From Anthoceros angustus (Eukaryota; Streptophyta; Anthocerotopsida; Anthocerotales; Anthocerotaceae), in NCBI GenBank assembly GCA_010909165.1, contig MU008179.1:62001-126000 (forward strand): a DNA stretch of 64,000 nt, given 5' to 3'. Made by a program: the position numbers and the translations under genes. Under the pieces are notes generated by a model that saw only the letters and a list, made by a program, of their open reading frames with translations, searched no databases and was not told the origin of the DNA. Positions 54,101 to 64,000 of the stretch are shown one piece after another. Every line of letters begins with the position of its first letter. The stretch's first letter is position 1.

Positions 54101-56840
54101 TAGTAGTCCCTTCATCTCTTGAGCCCCACGCATCTAGGGATGTGTTGCCCAATACCATGCACATTCGCAGCATCCATGTGCCAGTGACCATACACCACAC
54201 AAGTTGTGGTGAGGTCGCACTGGCCGAGCATCCCACATCGTAGCTATCGGCAAGGCATGCGCGAACAAGAGTGTCACCGACCATGAGAAGGCGAATCAGA
54301 GCTATTGCCATCTGCTCCCGAGGAAGTTGGTGCACATGTCCATAGTGTGAAGGCTCCTTCATGCAGCCATTGCTTACCTCTGCTCCGATGTTGGAGAACC
54401 CATGGCCGGGCATCAAGGATGTAGCGTGGTGGACATACATTGGACACGAGGTAGGTCACCGCCTTTACCGGTGGAGCAAAGCGCAAATCAGAGGGAGCTA
54501 GAAGGTACCACGGAAACAACATAGACAAGAGGAGGAAGAAGAGGCAAGATGAAGAGATTGAAGAGGACTACTCGCGGCATACAGGGACAACTTTGCAGTG
54601 TTGGCGAAATGCAAGAAGGCGATCGAACCGCTTTACATCATCAAATGCAACAAGCGCCTATGGGTGACATGATGGGTCCGTGTGGTATGAAGGGCAATCG
54701 CCGGGCGAAATGGTTGTTCGGGATCTACTATGAGCGTGAAGGGGAATAAAGGAGTTTACAAACTGTGAATGACAAGCCTCCTTTGCTTGTTTTGCCTGTG
54801 TATGATTATCTTGCAAGGTTTGAATTCAAAGTGCCACCTAGACATAGAAATGCTCGAAGAAAGGGAGGTCAACGTTGTTGGTTGGAGCCCAAACGAGGAA
54901 ACGCCTTGAAGAATCAGATTTACAGTAGAAGCTTGTGCCCGGCATGGTTGGTTGGTTTCAGCTCCGTATGTTAGTTGATTATGTTGACATTTACTGGTTG
55001 CTGCTTGTTTCTATTTGCAGAGCAGCAGAAGATGACAACTCTGTGCGGAGTCCGTGGCCACCTTACATCAGAGATGATTGAACCCCGCCCACACTCCTAG
55101 CATGAACAGTCAAGAGGAAGAGTGTGGAATACTAGGAGATTGCGGTGGTTTTGCTATGTGTGGGAGTCAGTGACTCCCTGTGTGTTTAGTCTTCGCTTTG
55201 GCTTGGTTTCAGCAGGTCGTGTGTTGGTATTGTGTGCTTACTTGTAGCGGAGCCGACTCTCCCGGAAGGGGAATCAGAATAGCGGCATCAAACGTGAAAC
55301 TACCAAACTACCAAATGACTCTTCGTCATTGTTTTTAATATCCACAAGATCCACTCATCGCATACATCGGTTTGTTGCGCTACACACGGTCAACATGGGA
55401 ATGCGGGTAGTGTGTCAGACCATATATTGGAAATATGATACCGATTATTCTTTGTACGCTCACCCTATCGATAATGCAGCACGAAACACCCCCTAGTATG
55501 GGAACACCCCCTAGTATGGGGCATAAACGAGTGAACCTGCAAACGGCTGCTAGGCCAAACCCGCCTGCCAACCATGCCCAGTATCAATGACGACAGTAAT
55601 ACAACAGCAGTCCTTCCTCAATTACTCCGAGGCCGGACGCTAAGGTTTCTTCCTACAACACCCAAAGCCAGGTTTGAACAAAGCTCTCAACCTGTCACTC
55701 CAGAACATGATGAGGAGGTGGGCTCTATGGGGATAGGAGCAGTCCATGAAGCCGAGCTCTTTCTTCCGCCGGATTGTTCTCATCGTTCGCGCCACCGCCA
55801 ACACCGACATAGTAGTCGTGTCATGCTGCCTCTCGCAATGATGCCCAACATTTCACCGATTTCGTGAAGAGAAGCCGGTGGAGTTGCCTTCCGAGTCCTC
55901 TTGTTTCCTCTATCGGCAAGGTTCTCTTCCCCAATCCCACCATGTTCTTGCCCTACCACGCGGCCCTTCCCAGCCGCTGCTCGCCACTCTCCCTCATATC
56001 CCTGGGGGTGGAAGATCACCTTGAGTCGATGTGAGCCGTGCTCGTGAACCATCCTCCGCCTCGATCGCAACTTGTAAGTTCCCTGATGTTGACCTAGCAT
56101 GCGAGGGAGTTAGCGATGCCACTGCCGACTGCTTGCCGGAAGCCATGAGAGCTCGCCTCGTGGCGCAGCGAACGAGTGTATAACGATCGGGTCAATAGGC
56201 GACGATAGGCACCACCGTTGCTGGGAGGGTGAAGGGTTATCGAGCAAAGTGGTGCTGGAGGAACGCCATGCTGGTGGCTCATCCCGTGAATATAATCGAT
56301 GATTGAAACGTTCAATCTACGCGGTATGATGCCCAGCCCAAACTCGTGCATCATTTATTGAAGCTATGGTTGTGGGGTATGGTCAGATGTGATAGGAGTA
56401 TAATGTGACCGGACGAAATGACGTGTTCGCAAAAGACGGTATCGATCCATCGCATCAAGCATCGAGGTGGCATGGCCTAGAAAGGGCTATCCGTGTAGAA
56501 AATGGTGCATATGAAGCAACAAAGTGAAACTGTAATCGTATCAACGGCGTCACAGTGAATGCTTTTACCAGCTTTAGAAACGCACAAATAGAAACCCGAG
56601 GTGATGTGGAAGGTAATCTCCGGTGCGCAAATCTTCCAATCGACAAGCAGTAATCGATTACGATAAGGCACAAACAATTCCTATCCGGTCTCACCAAAAA
56701 TTCAAAGAATCTTTTCCCATTTCATTCCTCCCCGCATCGATCGTTGCTATGGTCTCTCACCAAATCTCAAACGTCTGGACAAGGTCGTGGCACATCAGAC
56801 ACCACCGAATCTCCTTTGCGTGATAGTGAGGTCAAACTTG
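51181..56840. other. Unassigned, GGTG-rich, probably repeat-derived
   Basis: No frame longer than 136 codons. Plus-strand scraps look protein-like (for example IQQMKPIREEELETKQPWWK near 52.08 kb and ILPLAQDAKESVEIWRKGV near 52.47 kb) but match nothing I know. Low-complexity GTGGATGGTGCT-type repeats lie at 52850-53090. A near-duplication GGTGGTTGCACTTGAGGGG occurs at about 53961 and 54001. An eight-residue reverse transcriptase, integrase or protease signature was looked for and not seen. Probably old transposon sequence. Confidence 0.4.
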
Positions 56841-56849
56841 CATGTCACC

Positions 56850-59800
56850 ACTGCTCAGAGAAAGGATGCATTCGGCATGCCCTGTGTCTAGTGTGTACCG
56901 GAAACCGCCTCCTGCTCATTGTCGTAATACCCAAAGACCACTATGTCTCCAAAGAATAAACCTATGTCCGCCTAAGGACATTGTCGCCAGGAAGGCGGTG
57001 TGGTCCTTGCACATCGATGAGGTAATAGGTTGCACCTCATCTCGCAACCTCTCGCAAACACAAGGAAATTATCACCCACTTCCAAAGATCTCCGCCATGT
57101 TGGTGACATCTGACTCGTCTTCAACATCTCGCGACATTGCTCTACCGGCATGGCTTCCACAACCGGAAAGGTATCCGCCTAAGTTGTCGCCTGTTCGAAC
57201 ACGTAATTGAATCTCGAATGTGGACGACAGATGTCTTCCCACAATCCGCATGTGGTACCGATTCACACCGCATGATTGCCGCCTATGCATGCGCAAAAAG
57301 CATGCCAGGCGCATTCTCGCTTTTGTTGGGTCACAGATCGTAGCTATAAATGCTATGACAACTCTTGGAGCCCGGAATGGCATCACAAGCCCATTTTGCC
57401 CGGTTGACATCATTGGGCCCAACAAGCGAACGCGGTGCACTCCGTGCACCGCACGGGATACGGCCGCCGCCTCCGATATTGTGGAGCCAAGAAATGCAAC
57501 AACGTCGAAAGATTCGCATCTGCCGTGCTCCGAGACTCTTCGCAGAGCACGCTCAAAATGGCTCCAGCTCCATCGTGTTCACCCTTCCCATGGCCACTAC
57601 CAAAATAGACCATAACATGTTGCACCTCGTTATACTTGGATACCGCCACATAGTACGATGGTCGGCATGCCTTGAATCGACGCGCCATCGACCATACCTG
57701 TTCCCGAGGCCTCGAAACCCGAGTCCGCATCCACGCCAATGGAGACCCAAGCAATGCCGCAAAAAGGGTATCGTAGCATGTCGTCACTAACAAAAGTGAT
57801 AATACTTGTGGATACCAAGACAAATGTTAGGGATCAACCTCCGTGTCCGTCTCAGAAAACAAGGACCAAAATTGTAACTTGGTCGTTATACCAAAGGCAT
57901 TGACTGGATTTCGCTCACACCAAAGGCGTATAGTTTTGTGAGAAGTCCAAAACGCGACGACAACATCTTTGGGAAACAATTGCACACAGTCGAAATTCCG
58001 TGCCCCGCCACCTTTGCCAAATCATGCAAAATAAAAGCCCGCAACTTGTCTTTCAAGTACGTAACCATGTCATGGGTGTGTCTCCATGAAGCCCAACTTA
58101 ATACGCTTGTCACCACCTCCACCGCTTTTCCCACAACTTGGTAATCGAAGCACCTCCAATTCATGGTAACATTCGGCATGACGTCAATGCTGGTTTCGGG
58201 ACAAAATAAGACCGACTCCATAACGCGGCACGGTTCGAAAGGCAATCGTTGTGCCATTCGAATCCACCTCTTTGTCACAAAGCCTGAGTCAATGCTCACC
58301 GATGAATAGCTTGATGAAGACGCACCCGAGGTCGCGCATCCGCAGGCGACAAACGCCGCAATCACATGGGCAGCCTCCACGAGGGTGTATTCGAAATGGT
58401 ATGTCGAAACTGCTCAACAGATCCTTTAGAAATGCCATTTCCACGTGATACCGCAGAACAAACATTCCTCTCCGCAAGCTCTTCACAAAATATGGCTTCA
58501 ACTTCTCAAATGCACGTTGTCCAACTGGATGCTGTGATGCCGTTCTCTCGAACCAAGAAAAATTCACCGCCATCCACCATGCACCCAAAAACTTGTTGAT
58601 CGCCATCATTGGCCACCGCTCAACTCCATTATAAGTGCCACCACCACCCCAGGAGGCTCCCTATTCACCGAAGTTTAACACCACCCTCGACTATGAGGCC
58701 CACCACCGCATGCCTGGAAAGACCAGCTTCCACTAAGGGAGACTAGAATCCTGCACGAGGAGGCCACCATCCACTATGAGGTAGACCACCATCCGCTGAG
58801 GCTCACCACCATGCACTAAGACCCACACCTCCATCCACTATGAGGCGCACTGCCCCACCGAGAGGGAGACCTGTAATCCTCTATGAGGGAGGCCACCAAC
58901 CACTTAGAGGCCACTAATCCTCTATGAGGTAGACCACACCTGTGAAGGTCACCAGTGCACTAAGACCCACACCTCCCTCCACTATGAGGCACACTAGCAT
59001 CCACTTTGTGGCAAACCACAATCCACCAAGACACACACCACAAACCACTAAAAGGGAGACCAACATCCACCAAGAGGGGCCTCCACTCGAGTCATGAAGA
59101 GGGTCATCACATACACATGGATGGTGGTGACCACCATACACTAGGACCCACCAACATCCACTAAAGGCAAACCCCAACTACATGAACGGCACACCATCAT
59201 CCGTAATGAGGGTTGCCCACCATTCACTAGTTCTACACACCAATGTCCATCCACCAGAAGCACCAGTATGGTACTCAGAGAGTCGGACGTCGATCCACAA
59301 TCGCCACACTTGTAAGTGAGGCACCACCATGTACATTCGGATCGAAGCATCATACCGTTTCCCACAAAGAATTGACCAAACAACAAAAGGTCGCACATAT
59401 GCGGGATGTAGATTTTCCTAGGCTAGTGCTCGACGCTACCTTCCACCTGTGGTATCCCATCCGGGAAGCAACGCTGTACGTGTGGAAAGCCTATGAAAAT
59501 GCTCAGATATGGCAAAGGCAACAATGGAAGTGAACACCAAAGTACCGGAGTGAAGCAAACAATGTGGTATAATGAAGCAATAACTAGCGACGGTTGGCGT
59601 TGTCACTGACATGTCCAGAAATGGACTATGTGTTTCTCAAACGCCTTTGGGGCAATTCTCATGCGCTTGGCATCCTTGGTGTTTGAGGAGGGCGGCTTGC
59701 AAGCTCCCAAAATTTCTTTACGATCTCGCACTTGTGACAACACATCGATCGACGACGCTCCACCCCAAAATATGTGGCATGTAATCCTCGCACTCGAGAT

Positions 59801-60150
59801 TCACCGCCGAACGGATCACACGCCTCCCACACCAATGGCACGACCAAGGATAGATTGCAAACCGAGGTCCGACCGACAAAATTATGTTGAAGAACGCTTT
59901 CCTTGCCCGCAAGTGGTCTCGTGTGGTGAACATTCTTCAACTGTGAATGTGCGGCCTTCATGTTCTTCAACAAGAAGACATCGCCTTCATCTCTTTGGGC
60001 TCCAGAATGGAACCCGGCTTGCATGCCTTCAGCATGGGCAAGGTCAACAAGTGTTGCGTAATATCGGCTCTGTGTCGATGTGTATTTTGGGTCCGCTCCG
60101 AATACGAGCCCAATCTCGAGCTAGTTGACTTGCCCGCTTTTCCCACACGC
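56850..60150 (-). pseudogene. DDE-like transposase relic with FGSGHGKGEHDGAGA motif
   Basis: Minus-strand blocks in order, across many frameshifts: FEKLKPYFVKSLRRGMFVLR then YHVEMAFLKDLLSS (about 58.45-58.5 kb), CPCDCGVC (58.35 kb), NWRCFDYQVVGKA (58.15 kb), THDMVTYLKDKLRAFILHD (58.05 kb), SEIQS (57.9 kb), FVSDDM and HCLGLHW (57.75 kb), YFGSGHGKGEHDGAGAILK (57.6 kb), VGDNFLVFARGCE (57.05 kb) and VVFGYYDNEQE (56.93 kb). The same order is found in a widespread plant transposon-like family with KLRPFxVRxLxxRxTCxCxYHVE, CDCxVC, FIxHNFVAxWQ, QNEIQSxHW, SDD, WSDGxxGQFK and GxGHGKGExDGAGA. The N-terminal part may lie at 59.66-60.1 kb. It is split by a minisatellite at 58.6-59.24 kb. Not functional. 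The superfamily name is uncertain. Confidence 0.65.
58625..59240. repeat. Degenerate minisatellite (CCACCATCCACTATGAGG)n
   Basis: About 25 imperfect 17-25-bp units built on CCACCATCCACTATGAGG and CACTAAGACCCACACCTCC. Two higher-order stretches around 58840 and 58985 are nearly identical. It interrupts the transposase relic, so it expanded within or inserted into it. Confidence 0.88.
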
Positions 60151-61190
60151 TGATGTGCCGGCAATCTGCCGGCAAGGCCGAGCTCGCCAAGCCCGAACGC
60201 TGCTCGATGATGAAGGCGAGCTGGCCCATCACCACCGTCTGTGACGGGCAAGAGCCCAGCCATGTCCACGTTGTCTGGGGGAAAGGAACTTAGGTGGCCC
60301 CTCCGGGGTACCTGTGGTCTGACCACGCCTCCGACACGGAGGAACCTCCTCCTTCATGTGGTGAAGGAGAACTAGCATCCAAGCCCCAAAGAATTTGCGC
60401 ACCATCCACACGGAGCTGGCACTTCTTCTAGCCGAGGGTGCACTTCACCCCCCAAGCGACACCTCCCTTGGGCAACCCGCCTTGCTAGCAACTCCTCACC
60501 GCCCGAATCCTCGCCTCGACGCAATCTTCTCCGCGGCCTTCCTCTCGCCTCAATGCCCACGGGCGGCCTTCTCGGCGACTGCACGGGGCTGTTGGTTGAA
60601 GGCGCCATGGTGAGTTCTAAACAAGGGTCACCGTGAAAGCTATGCCCTAGGCTCACCAACTGCTCACGTGGCTTTAGGTCAACTTTCAAAAATTGTGAAA
60701 GCCAAAACTTCGACCAAAACCTTCATTTCAAAAGGACACCAATCGAGCGGTCCATAAGACATCTCCCTTACCATGGTCAAAAGGGTAGAACCTAAAGCCA
60801 AGCACTAGGAGGTGCGGACTCTTTCTGTGATCTAGTGCACCCCTAGAAAGCTAGGTCCACACCTCGCATTGATTGCTCTCAATAACGGAGCAAGCAGCTA
60901 GCGAACCTGCAAGCCGCAGCAACGACCACACGGGACATCTTGAAGTTTCAGAAAATTACATCTTGAGGTCCTCCTCACGGGCGTGCACATGGAGTGAAGA
61001 AGCCAAGTGCCGCACTAAGCAACATCGGGATGTCTGTGTGGCGGAGCCAACATGTCCAGGTACTGCTCAATATGCTAATAGGCCCTATGTCAAACAGCCT
61101 CAAGGCAAACATCACATTGTCACACTAAATGAGTGTGCTTGCCTCTCAAGGCTCGTGGTTACATAGAAGTAGCTAGTTCTTTGTGGGACC
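60151..61190. other. Unassigned; possible N-terminal remains of the minus-strand relic
   Basis: 60.2-60.65 kb has proline/arginine-rich minus frames of 60-119 codons without family resemblance. 60.65-61.19 kb shows no frame above about 100 codons and no repeat that stands out. Confidence 0.35.
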
Positions 61191-61340
61191 AGTTAAGGTC
61201 ACACCGCTGTACACACTACACACGAAGAACAAGGCCTAGAAGCTCCACTTCAAGCTCTGACAACTGCTGATACCACCGTCTAGACCGACAGCTGCTTCCA
61301 ACTTGTCCAACAAAATCCTGTACGCTACCTGCTCATCTAA
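61191..61340. repeat. Direct repeat of ~150 bp, copy 1
   Basis: Shares AAGGTCACACCGC, AAGAACAAGGCCTAGAAGCT and CCAACTTRTCCAACAAAATC with 62011-62140, about 0.8 kb away. The copies differ by small indels and substitutions. Confidence 0.85.
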
Positions 61341-62010
61341 CAGCCATTCCCACACACGTTTGTATGAAATGCGGTTGTACTATTCGTACTCATACTAAGC
61401 CAGGTTGACAGGTAGGCGTGATCTTGCGGCCCCACAAGCACTCCTTGTCCTTCGCATCCGTCAAGAATACTCTGCAGCCCAAAGCCACGCCGATGGCGGC
61501 GGGCTTGTGGCGCCTGGATGGTGAGGAAGAAAATGGTCGAGAGCATATCCGTCGCACGTGCATTCTCACCCGATGTATGCCATGAAGATATTGTGGCACT
61601 CCACCGTGAACATCTTCTTGCCTTCTATGGCCTAACCGATTGAGACAAACAAAGAAAATGTATGTAGTCGCAATACGTACATGGTATGCTTGGCTGAGCC
61701 ACCATGCGTAAGATATCTAGCAATCGTGAGGCTGGCGCGCGGAGCTTTACCACTCACTTGACGCCACTGATTTCCCATGCCCATCCCGGCCAAGGCCGGA
61801 CATGCAATTCCGGCGGTGTTCATCAACAGCTGGAAAAAACTCAGGAAGGAAGGAAGGTTGAAGTTTCTGCCAATGGCAAAACAATGGATTTCCAACAAAC
61901 CTCTGAATGGAGCAACAAACCTCAATGGAAATGACCAAGAGGTTGTGAAAATGACCAGTAACAACCGCTTGCCTCAAGGCTCTGGCGTAAAATAGCGAGT
62001 TCTTAAGACC
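61341..62010. other. Sequence between the direct repeats, unassigned
   Basis: A minus frame at 61632-61964 (110 codons) and a plus frame at 61704-61934 overlap, and neither is recognised. If the flanking repeats mark ends of a small element, this would be its body, but no terminal motif supports that. Confidence 0.35.
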
Positions 62011-62140
62011 TCAAGGTCACACCGCAAAGACACACTACATTAATAAAGAACAAGGCCTAGAAGCTCCACTTCAAGGTCCGACAACCGCCGATACCACCGT
62101 GATAGACCAACAATGCCTCCAACTTATCCAACAAAATCAG
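62011..62140. repeat. Direct repeat, copy 2
   Basis: Partner of 61191-61340. It includes AGGCCTAGAAGCTCCACTTC and GATACCACCGT. Confidence 0.85.
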
Positions 62141-62283
62141 ACGCGACCTCATCTAATGACCATTCCTCGATTGACACTCTAGTCTTCTTGTCAACACAGC
62201 AATGACCTGCAATTTACGTGATTCATCCCACGAATACTTCTTTTCTAGCTTTAAGAGCTGCCTCAGCTCACTATGACTTGGCA

Positions 62284-62958
62284 ATGGATGTGTTGACAAA
62301 TGAAGGACTTTCCTTTGATGACGTTCCACCCGGTGAAGGGCACTTTCATCCTCCTTCTGCACCTTCGATTCTTCCAATCCCTCTGACATTTCCTCAAAAC
62401 CCACGAGCCACCTCCTCGGTGCCCAAAGGGTCCCCACGGTTTGGGGCCTACCCACAAGACATCTTTAATGGTCTCGGTCGAATTGACGACTGTGGTTTTC
62501 TGTCAGGACTCTACATTGTTCGCCATCTTCCTCCCCACAAGCTACCCTCCCTCACAGATGCTAACCCTCTCCTAGCACGTCCCACCCGGCGCATGGAGTC
62601 ACACCACCGCCCACGCACACCCGCACCCCACACACACGCACCCCACACCCTAAAACCCGCACTCCGCACTCACACACCAAGCACCCCACACCAGAAACAC
62701 ACACCCACTCCCACCCACACCCACACCCACACCCGCACCACACACACCCACACCCTAAAGCCCAAACACCCGCACCCCACACCCACACCCACACCCGCAC
62801 CCGCACTGCACTCCGCTGAAGCTTCCGCCACCGTCACATCCGAGGCCCCGCCTCCCACTTCACATGACGGCGAGCAATCGCTGCCGCCATACAAAATCTA
62901 TCTCCAAAACAAGGATTGGCCAAACGAACCTCTTTATCACCACTCACCCGGTCAATGA
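62284..62958 (+). CDS. Hypothetical ORF with Thr-His-Pro repeat tail
   Basis: A 224-codon frame starts at the first in-frame ATG and ends TGA at 62956-62958. The same frame is open upstream to about 62218. The first half (LTNEGLSFDDVPPGEGHFHP, then LRRID-like GLGRIDDCGFLSGLYIVRHL) has ordinary protein composition. The second half is a Thr/His/Pro repeat encoded by the CACACC minisatellite, followed by SHDGEQSLPPYKIYLQNKDW. No family is recognised. The opposite strand is also open over 62153-62455, so coding strand is not certain. It could be an exon of a gene or a relic. Confidence 0.3.
   Translation: MDVLTNEGLSFDDVPPGEGHFHPPSAPSILPIPLTFPQNPRATSSVPKGSPRFGAYPQDIFNGLGRIDDCGFLSGLYIVRHLPPHKLPSLTDANPLLARPTRRMESHHRPRTPAPHTHAPHTLKPALRTHTPSTPHQKHTPTPTHTHTHTRTTHTHTLKPKHPHPTPTPTPAPALHSAEASATVTSEAPPPTSHDGEQSLPPYKIYLQNKDWPNEPLYHHSPGQ
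62598..62815. repeat. (CACACC)n / (CCACAC)n minisatellite
   Basis: About 215 bp made of CACACCC, CGCACCC and CACTC variants, densest at 62696-62750 and 62765-62810. It resembles some fungal telomeres only superficially: it is internal, and plant telomeres are TTTAGGG. Confidence 0.92.
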
Positions 62959-64000
62959 CCACTTTCTTGCCCTTTTTCATACACTGTGGTTAGCTCTCAC
63001 CTTGCAATTAATTTTTATACTATGACTTTTATAGAATACATATTTTTCATATACATTCCCATGTATGTAAAACTCTTTTAACTTCACTTTTCATTAAATC
63101 TCATCACATATATTTTTCTAAAATTATTTTAGCCAAGGACATGATTTTCTCAAGAAGTAAATCATCCTTAATTTTTACTGGTGAATCATTTTTCACATTT
63201 TCTTTTGCTAATTCTATAGACCTCAACACTATCTACAACTTTGCTTCACATTGTACATGTAAAACTCGGAATGAAGGTCCTTCTTTTCAAATCCTTGTAC
63301 TAAAACTATTTATGAGCTTTGTCATTTTTATATCCTTCATGCTCCATCCAATGAAGATGAGACTTGGTAAGTGTTTCATACTACCTCTTGAGAGCACTCA
63401 AAAATAGGGAGTCTAATATTGTTGTCATTTGAGATATTTTAAATTCTTCTAAGGGTGACAAAAAGTGACACGTGTCTCTTGTTTCGTCTACACCACTAAT
63501 AGTGAATAACCAAACCATGCATGGACCCATTATGGGTTCAGTTTGAATTCCCGTAAACATCTCTATTCCATTGACAAAAAGCGATTAGGGATAAGTTGAA
63601 TGAATGCTGGGCTTCATCGAGCCACCCAAAGTGCACCAAGACAGTGTGAAAGAGCGGTGAGGACATCGGGCCCTTGGACATGGAAGGTGTCAATTCGGGA
63701 GATGAGTGAAAAAGATGTATGAAGTGGAGGCAAACATCGGGTGGACACTAGACAAGAGGGTTTGCTCTCGACCGCCGGGCGGTGGCCGACCGCCATGTTA
63801 GGGTCAAAGTGGAGCTCAAGCGTTAGTGATAGGAATGACGTTGGTGCTATCATTGTGACTGGAAGTTGAAGAAGCAGGAGTCACTCCCCCGTCAGAGGTT
63901 GCGTGTCGGTGACATGGTTCACGGAGTAACCTCACTCGCTTAGGGTTTACCCCTGGTAGTTTGTGGTTAGTTTAGTTAAGTTAATTATTCAAGGGTCACT
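62959..64000. other. AT-rich end of the window, no feature
   Basis: 62959-63420 is AT-rich with no repeat or gene seen. 63420-64000 has mixed composition. A telo-box-like TTAGGGTTT lies at 63940-63948. A 79-codon minus frame at 63614-63853 is unrecognised. Confidence 0.4.

Noticed and set aside
62598-62815. CACACC repeats as a telomere
   Set aside because: The tract is internal, short and variable, and the flanks continue as ordinary sequence. Plant-lineage telomeres are TTTAGGG.

Overview
The window is nuclear DNA from a plant-lineage eukaryote. Three points support this: spliced genes with GT-AG introns; an APETALA2-type (two AP2 domain) transcription factor, a family of the green lineage; and a CACTA/En-Spm transposon with a TNP2-type transposase. 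Two other transposon-like gene families, which I recall mainly from non-flowering streptophytes, hint at a bryophyte, lycophyte, fern or charophyte rather than an angiosperm. The species cannot be named from the sequence.

Layout. 1-7 kb: diverged dispersed repeats (a ~0.9 kb direct pair at 1-920 and 6045-6960), several minisatellites (1.4-3.4 kb), a 61-bp perfect-armed palindrome (1618-1678), and a small three-exon gene (4049-5091) of unknown function with a decapeptide repeat. 7.0-12.4 kb: the best-supported gene, a 13-exon, 872-codon APETALA2-like gene on the + strand. It carries a DLNxxP repression motif, a basic NLS, one good AP2 domain and one eroded AP2 domain. 13.0-36.0 kb: a 23-kb CACTA-type element with perfect 28-bp terminal inverted repeats (13016-13043 and 35976-36003), a candidate AACC target duplication and subterminal repeats. 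Its decayed minus-strand genes are a tandemly duplicated TNP2 transposase core, a multi-copy array of the TNP2 C-terminal region, and a duplicated second ORF.

36-51 kb: a second repeat-derived region. A minus-strand protein of unknown family (37.8-43.5 kb, partly duplicated in tandem) faces a plus-strand pseudogene of the DUF7869-like transposon protein family (44.5-47.0 kb). The 3' end of that pseudogene is duplicated at 49.1-49.4 kb. Interleaved with the duplication is a fragment of an ABC-transporter ATPase (Walker A plus Q-loop region), present twice inside a 521-bp direct repeat. 51-56.8 kb: unassigned, rich in low-complexity GGTG repeats. 56.85-60.1 kb: a minus-strand relic of another DDE-like transposase family (FGSGHGKGEHDGAGA motif), interrupted by a CCACCATCCACTATGAGG-type minisatellite. 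60-64 kb: a short direct repeat pair, one weak ORF with a CACACC-repeat tail, and AT-rich sequence.

Overall, two spliced host genes lie at the left end and about 50 kb of nested, internally duplicated, decayed transposons lies to their right. Within the transposons, neighbouring copies differ mostly by small insertions and deletions rather than substitutions. That pattern is itself worth checking, since it could be an assembly or consensus artefact.
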